A stretch of 64,000 nt of DNA from Streptantibioticus_A sp037034305 (GCA_037034305.1 JBAGJY010000007.1:186001-250000); one strand, 5' to 3'; positions 26,771-36,398 are shown, numbered from the stretch's first letter. Program-made: numbers and translations. Notes: generated by a model not told the origin, from the sequence alone.

Positions 26771-26919
26771 GACGGCCTCCTGGGGCGACCCCCGCTATTC
26801 AGGTTAAGCCCGGGCGAATTAGACGTCTCGCGCAGCGGTGGCACCTCGCGCGGGGGCTCGTCGAGGGCGGGATCGGGACGGTTCGTGGTCGGCACGGCGG
26901 GCCGCCTACAGTCGACGGC

Positions 26920-27804
26920 ATGCGACTGAGCACTGTGATCCTCCCCGTACACCGCTGGTCGGAAGGGCGGGAGGTGTGGTGGCGCGCCGAGCAGCTCGGC
27001 TTCCACACCGCCTACACCTACGACCACCTGTCCTGGCGCAGCTTCCGGGACCAGCCCTGGTTCGGGGCGGTACCGACGCTGACGGCGGCTGCCGGGGCCA
27101 CATCGCGGATGCGCCTGGGCACCCTGGTGACCTCGCCGAACTTCCGGCACCCGGTCACCCTGGCGAAGGAACTGATCACGCTGGACGATGTCAGCGAGGG
27201 CCGGGTGACGCTCGGGATCGGCGCGGGCGGCACCGGGTTCGACGCGACCGCGCTGGGCAACGAGGCGTGGTCGCCGCGTGAACGCGCCGACCGCTTCGGG
27301 GAGTTCATCGGCCTGCTCGACCAACTGCTGACCGATGACGTGGTGACCCGCGAGGGCGAGTTCTACTCGGCGCACGAGGTGCGCAACATTCCCGGCTGTG
27401 TGCAGCGGCCACGGCTGCCGTTCGCGGTCGCCGCGACCGGCCCGCGCGGTCTGCGGCTGGCCGCCCGGTACGGCCAGGCCTGGGTGACGTACGGCGACCC
27501 GCGCGGGCCGAAGGACGTGCCGGTGGCGGACTGCCCCGGTGTGGTGCGGGCGCAGATGGACAAGCTGGAGGCGGCCTGCGCCGAGTCCGGCCGCGACCCG
27601 CGGGAGCTGGGCCGCATCCTGCTCCAGGGCTCCACCAGCGAGCGACCGCTGGAGTCGGTGGACGCCTTCGTCGACTACGCGGGCCGGTACGCGGAGCTGG
27701 GCATCACCGAAATCGTCCTGCACTGGCCGATCCCGGATTCGATCTTCGAGGCGGACATGGCGGTCTTCGAGAAGATCGCGACGGACGGGCTGGCCCAGCT
27801 CTAG
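26920..27804 (+). CDS. LLM class F420/flavin-dependent oxidoreductase
   Basis: This 294-residue protein is a luciferase-like TIM barrel. It has the N-terminal YTYDHLSWRSFRDQPWFG, RMRLGTLVTSPNFRHP, and SEGRVTLGIGAGGTGFDATALG that define the LLM family, where reduced F420 or FMN is the cofactor. The substrate is unknown. Only seven bases separate a TACAGT (26907-26912) from the ATG, and there is no SD, which is the layout of a leaderless transcript. It converges on the MerR gene. Confidence 0.85.
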   Translation: MRLSTVILPVHRWSEGREVWWRAEQLGFHTAYTYDHLSWRSFRDQPWFGAVPTLTAAAGATSRMRLGTLVTSPNFRHPVTLAKELITLDDVSEGRVTLGIGAGGTGFDATALGNEAWSPRERADRFGEFIGLLDQLLTDDVVTREGEFYSAHEVRNIPGCVQRPRLPFAVAATGPRGLRLAARYGQAWVTYGDPRGPKDVPVADCPGVVRAQMDKLEAACAESGRDPRELGRILLQGSTSERPLESVDAFVDYAGRYAELGITEIVLHWPIPDSIFEADMAVFEKIATDGLAQL

Positions 27805-27840
27805 CCTCCGGCGCGGTTTCGGCGGGCATCGGCTGCGGGT

Positions 27841-27857
27841 GTCCGGCAGCGCCGGAC
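27841..27857. terminator. short hairpin between convergent genes
   Basis: GTCCGGC (27841-27847) pairs with GCCGGAC (27851-27857) over a three-base loop, 37 bases beyond the LLM stop. Confidence 0.5.
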
Positions 27858-27901
27858 TCCGCGGCGGGGATGCTCGCTGTCGGGGCGGGGACCGAACGTG
27901 C

Positions 27902-28876
27902 CTATGGCAGCAAGCCGTCCATGGTGCGGGCCTGGACCTCGCGTTCGGCGGCGGCGGCGATGAACGCCGCGGTGTTGCGGGCACCGACCAGTGCCCGCAC
28001 CGAACGCACCGTGGACGCGGGCAGGGTGACGGGGATGTGCTGCGGCTCCGCTGGTGGCTCCTGCGCCGCCGTGTCCTGCCGCGGTTCCGGTCGCTGGTGG
28101 CTCGGGCCGAGGTGGCGCTGCACCAGCTGGGTCGCCAACGTCCGCATCGCGCGGGCGAGTTCGGCGTCCACGGTCTGCTGGGCGAGCGGGCGCAGCCGTC
28201 GCACCAGCGCGGCGGCCTCGGTGGCCTCCGCGTCGGTCGGCGGATGGTCGAGGTACGGCTGGAACACGTACTCGGTGGTGAACGCCATGAACCGCTCCGC
28301 CATGTGCTCGACCTGCCCGCGCAACTCCCTGAGATGACCGGAGATCGCGGGCAACGGCACACCGACCGCGTGGAGTTCGGCGGCGACCGCCAACTCCTGC
28401 GGGCTGGGCACCACGAACTCGTCGTCCGCGCCCGCTACCGGTTCGAGAACGCCGAGCTCCACCGCCTCGGCGATGGCCTCCTCGTCCGCGATGCCGCCGA
28501 ACGCCTCGCTGAGCTCGGCCCGCCCCATACGCGCCGGACGCTCATCGGACCACGGCCGGTCCACCTCGCTGACCAGCCCGAGGACCCCACCGAGTCCGGT
28601 CCCGGCGTCCCATGCCTCCAGCAGCTCCTTGATGCTGGCGAGGGTGTAGCCACGCTCCAGCAGTTCGGCGATCTGCCGCAGCCGGGCCAGATGCACGTCC
28701 CCGTACAGGTTGGCCCGGCCACGCCGCTCGGGCTTGGGCAGCAGACCTCGGTCCAGATAGGCGCGGATGGTCCGGACCGTGGTGCCGCTCTCATGGGCCA
28801 GGTCCTCGATGCGGTACGCCGGGTCGGCGGCCGTTGCGGTCGCTGCTCCCTGGGTGTCCCGCGACTTTCGCGTCAC
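27902..28876 (-). CDS. MerR family transcriptional regulator (long form)
   Basis: This 324-residue protein has an N-terminal MerR helix-turn-helix (about 18-90: YRIEDLAHESGTTVRTIRAYLDRGLLPKPERRG then RLRQIAELLERGYTLASIKELL) and a long helical C-terminal part without the coiled-coil plus effector motifs of metal-binding MerR proteins. It is the fourth gene of the leftward operon, 28 bases after the PF10118 gene. The start is the GTG at 28876, with GTAAGGAG about ten bases upstream. It likely controls its own operon, whose candidate operator is at 32.62-32.66 kb. Confidence 0.85.
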   Translation of the reverse strand: MTRKSRDTQGAATATAADPAYRIEDLAHESGTTVRTIRAYLDRGLLPKPERRGRANLYGDVHLARLRQIAELLERGYTLASIKELLEAWDAGTGLGGVLGLVSEVDRPWSDERPARMGRAELSEAFGGIADEEAIAEAVELGVLEPVAGADDEFVVPSPQELAVAAELHAVGVPLPAISGHLRELRGQVEHMAERFMAFTTEYVFQPYLDHPPTDAEATEAAALVRRLRPLAQQTVDAELARAMRTLATQLVQRHLGPSHQRPEPRQDTAAQEPPAEPQHIPVTLPASTVRSVRALVGARNTAAFIAAAAEREVQARTMDGLLP

Positions 28877-28904
28877 TCTTCTCGTGCTCCTTACGGGGCT
28901 GCGG

Positions 28905-29852
28905 CTACGACGCCGCCGCCCGGCCGATCGCGCCCGCCGCCGCCCTGGCCGCCGGGGAGCTGGCCAGGTACTCGACGGCCGCGCGCAGCGACCCTTCCTG
29001 AGAGGGATGGTACGACCGTCGCAGATAGCGCGGGACGGCCGCGCCCAGCTCCCTCCAGCCGGGCAGCAGGCCCTTGCTGACCGCCCTGTTGTGTTCCCGC
29101 AGCGTGTACCGCAGCCGGCCCCGCAGGTGGGGGTCGTGGCGTATGAGGTACGCGGCGCCGAACGCCCACAGCCACATCAGCATCGGGGCGGTGAACGCCA
29201 TGCCCTCGATGCGCCGGGCGTACCGCGGCAGTCCGCTGCCACCGGTGTGCTGGTACATGTCGAACGCGACCGCGCGGTGCTCGACCTCCTCCGCGCCGTG
29301 CCAGCGCAGCAGGTCCAGCATCACCTCGTCGGCCCGCGCCTGCTCCAGCCCCTCGGCGCGCAGCACCCAGTCGCCGAGCACGGCGGTGAACTGCTCTATC
29401 GCGGCGATCAGCGACAGCCGGAAGCGCAGCCACTCGCGGGCGGAGATCGGCAGTCCACCGGGCGGACGCTCGCCGAGCATCACGTCGAACATCCAGTCCA
29501 CGTGCCTGGTGTACGGGCCGGTGTCCAGGCCCTGCTCCGCCAAGTGGTCGAGGACGTAGGAGTGCTGGACGCTGTGGGTGGCCTCCTGACCCATGAAACC
29601 CTTGACGTCCCTGAGCAGTTCGGGGTCGGTGACCAGGGGCAGCGCCTCCTTGAAGACCTTGACGAACCAGCGCTCTCCGGCCGGGAGCAGCAGGTGCAGC
29701 ACATTGATGACATGGGTCGCGGTGGGCTCGTCCGGTATCCAGTGCAGTGGGGTGCGCCGCCAGTCGAACGAGACGCGGCGTGGCCTTATGGAATGAGTGG
29801 CGTCGGACGAGGGGGGCGAGGTGGGGCTCGGGTCCGGGTCCGTGGTGTCCAT
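28905..29852 (-). CDS. PF10118-type metal-dependent hydrolase (ferritin-like)
   Basis: This 315-residue protein belongs to the predicted metal-dependent hydrolase family (COG3687/PF10118). It has the ferritin-like metal motifs FMGQEATHSVQHSYV and WHGAEEVEHRAVAFDMYQ, about 90 residues apart. Related proteins are found near lipid and hydrocarbon genes. The ATG at 29852 has AAGGAAG upstream. It lies 37 bases after the EphD-like fusion, in the same operon. Substrate unknown. Confidence 0.78.
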   Translation of the reverse strand: MDTTDPDPSPTSPPSSDATHSIRPRRVSFDWRRTPLHWIPDEPTATHVINVLHLLLPAGERWFVKVFKEALPLVTDPELLRDVKGFMGQEATHSVQHSYVLDHLAEQGLDTGPYTRHVDWMFDVMLGERPPGGLPISAREWLRFRLSLIAAIEQFTAVLGDWVLRAEGLEQARADEVMLDLLRWHGAEEVEHRAVAFDMYQHTGGSGLPRYARRIEGMAFTAPMLMWLWAFGAAYLIRHDPHLRGRLRYTLREHNRAVSKGLLPGWRELGAAVPRYLRRSYHPSQEGSLRAAVEYLASSPAARAAAGAIGRAAAS

Positions 29853-29889
29853 GGCGGTGCTTCCTTCTGGCTGTGGCTGGTGCGTTGCT

Positions 29890-31710
29890 TTACAGAGGCG
29901 GGTCGATCCGGGCCATAGCCCGCAGGGCCTTGGGCGACAGCCGGGCGAGCAGGTGGGCGCCGCGCGCCTCGGGCGTCACCGGCACCACCGCCGCATTGCG
30001 CAGTACGCCGTCCAGTACGGCGTCGGCGACCTTCTCCGGCGGGTAGTTGCGTATCCGGTACAGCCGGGAGGACCTGGCGCGCAGGCGTTCCTGCTCGCTG
30101 TCCGAGACGCCGGTGAAGTGCGCAGTGGCGGTGATGTTGGTGTTGACCAGGCCGGGGCATATGGCGGTCACCCCGATGCCGTGGGCGGACAACTCGGCGC
30201 GCAGGCACTCGCTGAGCATCAGGACGGCGGCCTTCGACGTGCTGTACGCGGGCAGGGCGCGCGAGGGCTGGTAGGCGGCCGCGGAGGCGGTGTTGACGAT
30301 GTGGCCGCCCTGGCCGCGGTCGACCATCTGCTGGGCGAAGGCCCGGCAGCCGTGGATGACGCCCCACAGGTTGACGTCCAGCACTTTGCGCCAGTCGTCG
30401 GTGGAGGTGGTCAGGAAGGAGCCGGACATGCCGATCCCGGCGTTGTTCACCAGGATGTCCACCACCCCGTGTTCGGTGGCGACGCGGGCGGCGAGCTTGT
30501 CCATCGCCTGCTCGTCGGAGACGTCGACCGGCTCCGCCCAGGCGGCCGGGGCGCCCAGCAGCCGTGACAGCTCGGCCGTTGTGCCCGCGGCCTGCGCGTC
30601 CCGGTCGACGGCGACGACGCGTGCGCCCGCCTCGGCGAAGGCGAAGGACATGGCCCGGCCTATGCCGCTGCCCGCGCCGGTCACCAGCACCAACTGTCCG
30701 GCGAACCGCTCCGCGTAGGCCGCTCGGGCCCGTGCCGATCTGGTCGCCGGTCGGCCGCCGCGCGCCCTGTGCGCCGGGCCGCTCGTGGCCGCGACGATCG
30801 GTGGACCGGCGTGGCCGTCCTCCCGGCCGAGGACGAACTCGCTGATCCAGTCGGCCAGTTGGTCCGGCCTGGTGCGCGGCGCCCAGTGCTTGGTGGGCAG
30901 GGTTCGGCGTCGCAGTTCGGGCGTCCAGCGTTCCAGGTCGTCGTAGAGCCGCGGGGACAGGAACGGATCGCCGAGCGGGGTGATCAGCTGGACCGGTACG
31001 TGTGCGTAGGCGTCGGCACGCGGGTTGCGCAGTCGCGGCCGGACGTTGTCCCGGTACAGCCAGGCGCCGTGAGCGGCGTCGTGCGGCAGGGACGCCGTGG
31101 GGTAGCTGCCGGGTTCGAGTCGTTCGGCGCGGGCCAGGAGCTTTGGCCACCGTCTGCCGAGCGGCCCTCGCCAGGCCAACTCCGGGAGCACGGGTGTGTG
31201 GAGGGCGTAGACGTACCACGACTTGGCGCCCTGGCGCAGGAGTTGGGCGGCGCGGCGTGGGGTGGGGCGTTTCAGGCGCTGCTTGATCCAGTGGCCGAAG
31301 TGGTCGAGGGACGGTCCGGAGATGGAGGTGAACGAGGCGATCCGGCCCTCGGTGCGGCCGACGGTGACGAACTCCCAGCCCTGCACCGACCCCCAGTCGT
31401 GGCCGACGAGGTGGACCGGGCGGTCGGGGCTGAACGCGTCGGCCACCGCCAGGAAGTCCTCGGTCAGCTTCTCCAGCCGGAATCCACCGCGCAGCGGTGT
31501 CGGCGCGGAGGACCGGCCGTGCCCCCGCACGTCGTACAGCACCACATGGAAGCGGCCGGCCAGTCGCTCGGCGACCGGAGTCCACACTTCCTTGCTGTCC
31601 GGATAGCCGTGCACCAAGACGATGGTCGGGTGCGCGGTGTCCCCGTACTCGACGGCGCACAGCTCGACTTCGCCCGAGCGCACCATGCGCTCGCGTACTT
31701 CGGACATCAT
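29890..31710 (-). CDS. EphD-like alpha/beta hydrolase - SDR fusion
   Basis: This 606-residue protein joins two enzymes. The first 300 residues are an alpha/beta hydrolase of epoxide-hydrolase type (HGYPDSKEVWTPV, nucleophile elbow GHDWGSVQG). From about 345 an SDR follows (LVTGAGSGIGRA, NNAGIGMSG, YSTSKAAV). This domain order is that of mycobacterial EphD, which is implicated in mycolic acid modification. Substrate here is unknown and Streptomyces makes no mycolates. The ATG at 31710 overlaps the previous TGA as ATGA; an ATG one codon later (31707) has a better SD distance. Confidence 0.85.
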   Translation of the reverse strand: MMSEVRERMVRSGEVELCAVEYGDTAHPTIVLVHGYPDSKEVWTPVAERLAGRFHVVLYDVRGHGRSSAPTPLRGGFRLEKLTEDFLAVADAFSPDRPVHLVGHDWGSVQGWEFVTVGRTEGRIASFTSISGPSLDHFGHWIKQRLKRPTPRRAAQLLRQGAKSWYVYALHTPVLPELAWRGPLGRRWPKLLARAERLEPGSYPTASLPHDAAHGAWLYRDNVRPRLRNPRADAYAHVPVQLITPLGDPFLSPRLYDDLERWTPELRRRTLPTKHWAPRTRPDQLADWISEFVLGREDGHAGPPIVAATSGPAHRARGGRPATRSARARAAYAERFAGQLVLVTGAGSGIGRAMSFAFAEAGARVVAVDRDAQAAGTTAELSRLLGAPAAWAEPVDVSDEQAMDKLAARVATEHGVVDILVNNAGIGMSGSFLTTSTDDWRKVLDVNLWGVIHGCRAFAQQMVDRGQGGHIVNTASAAAYQPSRALPAYSTSKAAVLMLSECLRAELSAHGIGVTAICPGLVNTNITATAHFTGVSDSEQERLRARSSRLYRIRNYPPEKVADAVLDGVLRNAAVVPVTPEARGAHLLARLSPKALRAMARIDPPL

Positions 31711-32564
31711 GCTCCCCCCTTCGCGTCCGTGGCTGACGCCGCCTGCTTCCACCGCTTCACATGCGGCAGTTCCTCATCGAGCCAGAAGGCGCTCTGCTCG
31801 GGGTCGGCCGAGTCGGTGACGACGAGGATCTCCTCGAACTTCGCCCCGGTGCCGCGGAACCCCAGATGCGGCTCGACCGCCCACAGCCCCGGGCGTGGTG
31901 GATGGTCCGACATCCGGTACGGGCTCCACAGCGGTGACCAGCCCTCGCGGTGCCCGTGCAACGCGTCCTTGGCCAGGCCGCGCAGGCTCTGGGTGCCGAA
32001 TCCGGCGACGTGTGGTGACCAGCGGCGCTCCTTGACCCGGTCGACCTTGTGCGCGATCACCCCGAACGGGTAGGCACGGTGCCGGTTCTGGTAGCCCTGC
32101 CTGCCCATGAGCCGGTCGACGTCCTCATATATCCGCCGCAGTGACCGGCGCCGCCGGACCTCGTGGACGATGAGTTCGCGGTGCTCGCGCAGATCGGTCA
32201 TCAGCCGGTCGTGCAGCGGATTGGGGCCGAGGCTGCCGGAGTAGCCGATGTCGGCGGTGAACCCGTCGTGGATCGGGGCCAGGTCGAGGATGAACGGCAT
32301 CCCCGGCTCCAGTGGACGGTTGGTGGGGAAGAACTGCGTCGGCAGCCTGAACCCGGCGAACGCCGTGCGGTCCCCGAACCAGGCGAACGGCAGGTGGAAC
32401 CAGTCCCGCACGCCGCGCGCGACGGCTTCCGCGCGCAGCGCACGCGCCGCCTCCCGCTCGGTCGAGCCTGGTCTGAGCTGGGCGGCCACCGTCTCCGCGC
32501 ACTCGTACGCGAGCCGCTGCACCGCCTGGAAGCCTCGCAGCTCGGCGGAGAGTACCGCTGCCAT
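31707..32564 (-). CDS. M24 (creatinase/aminopeptidase-like) metallopeptidase family protein
   Basis: This 285-residue protein has the M24 'pita-bread' pattern: the first Asp pair in LDLAPIHDGFTADIGYS and the C-terminal Glu pair in LWAVEPHLGF and KFEEILVVTD. The His that usually occupies a GHGxG motif is not seen (FGTQSLRGLAKDALHG), so the metal site is altered or displaced. It may not be a peptidase. The ATG at 32564 starts the four-gene leftward operon M24 - EphD-like - PF10118 - MerR. Confidence 0.75.
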   Translation of the reverse strand: MAAVLSAELRGFQAVQRLAYECAETVAAQLRPGSTEREAARALRAEAVARGVRDWFHLPFAWFGDRTAFAGFRLPTQFFPTNRPLEPGMPFILDLAPIHDGFTADIGYSGSLGPNPLHDRLMTDLREHRELIVHEVRRRRSLRRIYEDVDRLMGRQGYQNRHRAYPFGVIAHKVDRVKERRWSPHVAGFGTQSLRGLAKDALHGHREGWSPLWSPYRMSDHPPRPGLWAVEPHLGFRGTGAKFEEILVVTDSADPEQSAFWLDEELPHVKRWKQAASATDAKGGA

Positions 32565-32873
32565 GGCCGTCCTCCCGTCCCCCTCAGCCGCACCGCGTCT
32601 TCTATCGTCCGCGCGGGCGCGTGCGAATATGACATCAACGAATGTGACAACGTTCGCTGGCTGCGTCAAGGGCAAATGCGCAGGCCTGTGGACAACTCGG
32701 CCGGTGTGGACAACCTCGTCACCCGCAGGACGGAAAGCCCGCGGCGGCGCCGACCCCGAGAACCGGTAATCCCCAGGTCGCGGGTCCCCTACGGGGGGTC
32801 AGCCTGGAGGACTACCCGAAGCCGACCCGCGGGAGTGACGACGGATGTCGGTCACAGCCCCTACCGTCGAATC
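32565..32873. other. 309-bp intergenic region between the M24 operon and the ABC cluster
   Basis: It holds the candidate operator at 32624-32656 and, next to the ABC gene, a TACCGT at 32862-32867 that may be the -10 of a leaderless promoter. I see no convincing coding frame in the rest. Confidence 0.5.
32624..32656. promoter_or_regulatory. candidate operator of the M24-EphD-PF10118-MerR operon
   Basis: CGAATATGAC (32624-32633) and CGAATGTGAC (32639-32648) are 9/10 identical direct repeats, 15 bases apart. The second is also part of a dyad CGAA-10-TTCG (32639-32656). It is about 60-90 bp upstream of the M24 start, in an unusually AT-rich patch. Confidence 0.45.
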
Positions 32874-33821
32874 GTGACTGTGATCGAGACCGAAAGCCTG
32901 ACCAAGCGGTACCCGCGGGTGACCGCTTTGGACCGGCTGTCCGTGGGCATCGAACCCGGTGTGACCGGGTTGGTGGGCGCCAACGGGGCCGGTAAGTCCA
33001 CGTTGATCAAAATCCTGCTCGGGCTGTCCCCGGCGACCGAGGGCACCGCCGCGGTGCTCGGTCTCGACGTGGCCACCGAGGGCGCGCGGATCAGGTCGCT
33101 GGTCGGCTACATGCCGGAACACGACTGCCTGCCGCCCGACGTGTCGGCCACCGAGTTCGTGGTGCACATGGCCCGTATGTCCGGGTTGCCGCCGTCGGCC
33201 GCGCGCGAGCGCACCGCCGACACGCTGCGCCACGTCGGTCTGTACGAGGAGCGGTACCGGCCGATCGGCGGCTACTCGACGGGTATGAAGCAGCGGGTGA
33301 AGCTGGCGCAGGCGCTGGTGCACGACCCGAAGCTGGTGCTGCTGGACGAGCCGACCAACGGTCTCGACCCGGTCGGCCGCGACGAGATGCTCGCCCTGAT
33401 CCGCCGGGTGCACACCGACTTCGGCATCTCGGTCCTGGTCACCTCCCATCTACTGGGCGAGTTGGAGCGCACCAGCGACCAGATCGTCGTCATCGACGGC
33501 GGAAAGCTGCTGCGGGCCTCCTCCACAACGGACTTCACGCAGGCCACCGCCTCCCTGGCGGTGGAGGTGACGGACACCGACCGCCATCCGGACGGGACCC
33601 GCGCCGCGCTGGAGGCGTTCACCGCCGCGGGGCTGACGGCGCACGCCGACGGCCATCTGCTGCTGGTCGACATAGCCGACGAGTCGACGTACGACGCCGT
33701 GAGGGACGCGGTCGCCGGGCTCGGACTGGGCCTGATCCGCATGGAGCAGCGCCGCCACCGCATCGCCGAGATCTTCAAGAGCAAGCAGGACAAGGAAGGA
33801 GGCAGCCGCGATGCCGCCTGA
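32874..33821 (+). CDS. ABC transporter ATPase (ABC-2 system 1)
   Basis: This 315-residue ATPase has Walker A GANGAGKST (near residue 36), signature YSTGMKQRV, and Walker B VLLDEPTNG. It is the CcmA-like type that pairs with ABC-2 permeases. A C-terminal domain of about 90 residues is family-specific. The GTG at 32874 has no SD and follows a TACCGT by six bases, which suggests a leaderless transcript. The next gene starts ten bases before its stop. The exported substrate is unknown. Confidence 0.88.
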   Translation: MTVIETESLTKRYPRVTALDRLSVGIEPGVTGLVGANGAGKSTLIKILLGLSPATEGTAAVLGLDVATEGARIRSLVGYMPEHDCLPPDVSATEFVVHMARMSGLPPSAARERTADTLRHVGLYEERYRPIGGYSTGMKQRVKLAQALVHDPKLVLLDEPTNGLDPVGRDEMLALIRRVHTDFGISVLVTSHLLGELERTSDQIVVIDGGKLLRASSTTDFTQATASLAVEVTDTDRHPDGTRAALEAFTAAGLTAHADGHLLLVDIADESTYDAVRDAVAGLGLGLIRMEQRRHRIAEIFKSKQDKEGGSRDAA

Positions 33822-34737
33822 GCCCTCCGCAGCAGTGGCGGCGGCGACCGCCCCCGCCGACAACTCCCGTATCCACGACATCGGTTACCGGCACTACGAC
33901 GGTGCACGGCTGGACCGCTCGTACATCCGCCGCTCGCTGTTCACCCAGAGCCTGCGCGGTGCCTACGGGCTCGGCAGGTCGGCGAAGTCCAAGGTCCTGC
34001 CGATGATCCTGCTGGGCGTGATGTGCCTGCCCGCGGGCATCATCGACGCGGTCGCCGTCTACACCCACATGACCAGGCTTCCGCTGGAGTACACGCGGTA
34101 CGCGCTCTACCTCCAGGCGGTCATCGGGCTGTACCTCGCCGCTCAGGCTCCCCAGTCCGTCTCCCGTGACCTGCGGTTCAAGACGGTTCCGCTCTACTTC
34201 TCCCGGCCCATGGAACGCATCGACTACGTCATAGCGAAGTTCGGGGCCATGGCCGCGGCCCTGTTCCTCCTCATAGGGACGCCGCTGGTGATCCTCTACG
34301 TCGGCGCGCTGCTGGCGAAGCTCGACTTCGGCACACAGACCGCTGGCTTCGGCAAGGGGCTGCTGGCCGCCGCGTTGATGTCGCTGCTGTTCGGCGGCAT
34401 AGGGCTGGTGCTGGCCGCGCTCACCCCGCGCCGCGGCTTCGGGGTGGCGGCGGTGATCGCCGTGTTCACCATCTCCTATGGCGCGGTGACCAGCGTGCAG
34501 GCCGTGGCCTTCCACCAGGGCGCCCAGACGGCGATCGGCTGGCTCGGACTGTTCTCGCCGGTCACGCTGATCGACGGGCTGCAGACCTGGTGGCTGGGCG
34601 CGCACTCGGACTTCGTCGGGGGCTACGGGCCGCCCAACGCCGTCGCCGGGCTGTTCTACCTGCTCGTCGTGCTCGGCCTGATCGCCGGGTCGTTCGCACT
34701 ACTGATGCGCCGCTACCGAAAGGTCGGGCTGGGATGA
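33811..34737 (+). CDS. ABC-2 type permease (ABC-2 system 1)
   Basis: This 308-residue protein has six predicted membrane helices, the typical ABC-2 permease size. It contains the motif GYRHYDGARLDRSYIRRSL near the N-terminus. It starts inside the preceding ATPase gene and its own stop overlaps the next ATG (ATGA), so the two ATPase-permease pairs form one operon. Confidence 0.82.
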   Translation: MPPEPSAAVAAATAPADNSRIHDIGYRHYDGARLDRSYIRRSLFTQSLRGAYGLGRSAKSKVLPMILLGVMCLPAGIIDAVAVYTHMTRLPLEYTRYALYLQAVIGLYLAAQAPQSVSRDLRFKTVPLYFSRPMERIDYVIAKFGAMAAALFLLIGTPLVILYVGALLAKLDFGTQTAGFGKGLLAAALMSLLFGGIGLVLAALTPRRGFGVAAVIAVFTISYGAVTSVQAVAFHQGAQTAIGWLGLFSPVTLIDGLQTWWLGAHSDFVGGYGPPNAVAGLFYLLVVLGLIAGSFALLMRRYRKVGLG

Positions 34738-35657
34738 CCACCGTAACGATCGACAAGGTCTCGCGCTGGTTCGGCAACGTCGTCGCCGTCAACGACGTCA
34801 GCATGACGATCGGTCCCGGCGTGACCGGACTGCTGGGCCCCAACGGGGCTGGAAAATCCACCCTGATCAACATGATGGGCGGCTTCCTGGCACCGTCCAC
34901 GGGCAGCGTCACGCTCGACGACCAGACCATCTGGCGCAACGAGCAGGCGTACCGGCACATCGGCATCGTGCCCGAGCGCGAGTCGATGTACGACTTCCTC
35001 ACCGGCGCCGAGTTCGTGCTGGCCAACGCCGAGCTGCACGGTCTGCCCAATCCGGGGGCGGCGGCCCGCAAGGCGCTGGCCACGGTGGAGATGGAGTACG
35101 CGCAGGGCCGCCGTATCGACACCTACAGCAAGGGCATGCGCCAGCGGGTCAAGATGGCCTCGGCGCTGGTGCACGAACCGTCCGTGCTGCTGCTCGACGA
35201 GCCGTTCAACGGGATGGACCCGCGCCAGCGGCTCCAACTGATGGATCTGCTGCGGCAGATGGGCGCCGACGGACGGACCGTGCTGTTCTCCTCGCACATT
35301 CTGGAGGAGGTCGAGCAGCTCGCCCACCACATCGAGGTGATCGTCGCCGGTAGGCACGCGGCGTCCGGTGACTTCCGCAAGATCCGCCGGTTGATGACCG
35401 ACCGCCCGCACCGCTACCTGGTGCGGTCCAGCGACGACCGCGCGCTGGCCGCGGCGCTGATCGCGGACGGCAGCACGACGGGTCTGGAACTCGGTGTCGA
35501 GGGAGGGCGCGGCGCGCTGCGCATCCAGGCCGTCGACTTCACGCGCTTCACGGAGCTGCTGCCGCGGGTCGCACGCGAGCATGGCATCCGGCTCTACGAG
35601 GTGTCGCCCTCCGACGAGTCGCTGGAAAGCGTCTTCTCCTACCTGGTCGCGGCATAG
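34734..35657 (+). CDS. ABC transporter ATPase (ABC-2 system 2)
   Basis: This 307-residue ATPase has Walker A GPNGAGKST, signature YSKGMRQRV, and Walker B VLLLDEPFNG. It resembles the first ATPase of the operon in length and layout, consistent with a duplication. The ATG at 34734 overlaps the previous TGA. Confidence 0.88.
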   Translation: MTTVTIDKVSRWFGNVVAVNDVSMTIGPGVTGLLGPNGAGKSTLINMMGGFLAPSTGSVTLDDQTIWRNEQAYRHIGIVPERESMYDFLTGAEFVLANAELHGLPNPGAAARKALATVEMEYAQGRRIDTYSKGMRQRVKMASALVHEPSVLLLDEPFNGMDPRQRLQLMDLLRQMGADGRTVLFSSHILEEVEQLAHHIEVIVAGRHAASGDFRKIRRLMTDRPHRYLVRSSDDRALAAALIADGSTTGLELGVEGGRGALRIQAVDFTRFTELLPRVAREHGIRLYEVSPSDESLESVFSYLVAA

Positions 35658-35669
35658 GGAGCGAACGAC

Positions 35670-36398
35670 ATGTCCACGGTGTACCACCCGACCGTCGCCA
35701 GGCTGACCTACCGGGCGCTGCTCGGCAGGCGCCGCGCGGCGATCCTCTTCGCGCTGCCGGTGCTGCTGATCATCATCTCCGTCGCGGTGCGGGCGCTGAC
35801 CGGCGCCGACGACTCCACGGCCCGCGATGTGCTGTCCGGGTTCGCACTGGCCACGATGGTGCCGCTGATCGGGGTGATCGCCGGGACCGGCGCCATCGCC
35901 CCGGAGATCGATGACGGCTCGATCGCCTATCTGCTCGCCAAGCCGGTGAAGCGGCCGACGATCATCCTCACCAAACTCCTGGTCGCCATGCTGGTGTCGG
36001 TGGGCTTCGCCGCGATACCGACGTTCGTGGCGGGCCTGGTGCTCGACGGCAACAGCCAGCACCTGGCCGTGGCCTTCGGAGTCGCGGCGGCGGTCGCCTC
36101 GCTCGCCTACAGCGCGATATTCCTGCTGCTGGGTGTCGTCACGAGGCACGCGGTGGTGGCGGGGCTGGTGTACGCGCTGGTCTGGGAGTCGCTGATAGGC
36201 AACCTGGTGCCGGGGGCGCGGACGCTGAGCGTTCAGCAGTGGGCGCTGGCGCTGGCAGCCAAGGTGGCCGACGGCGGCGCGGTCTCCTCCGAGGTGGGGC
36301 TGCCGCTGGCGGTGGTCCTGCTGGTGGGTGTGACGCTGGCGGCGACCTGGTTCGCGGGCCGCAGGCTGCGGGCGTTGACGCTGGCGGGCGAGGAGTAG
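35670..36398 (+). CDS. ABC-2 type permease (ABC-2 system 2)
   Basis: This 242-residue protein has about six membrane helices and the ABC-2 motif GTGAIAPEIDDGSIAYLLAKPVKRPTII. It is 12 bases after the second ATPase. The two ATPases and two permeases may act as one heteromeric exporter or as two separate ones. Confidence 0.85.
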   Translation: MSTVYHPTVARLTYRALLGRRRAAILFALPVLLIIISVAVRALTGADDSTARDVLSGFALATMVPLIGVIAGTGAIAPEIDDGSIAYLLAKPVKRPTIILTKLLVAMLVSVGFAAIPTFVAGLVLDGNSQHLAVAFGVAAAVASLAYSAIFLLLGVVTRHAVVAGLVYALVWESLIGNLVPGARTLSVQQWALALAAKVADGGAVSSEVGLPLAVVLLVGVTLAATWFAGRRLRALTLAGEE

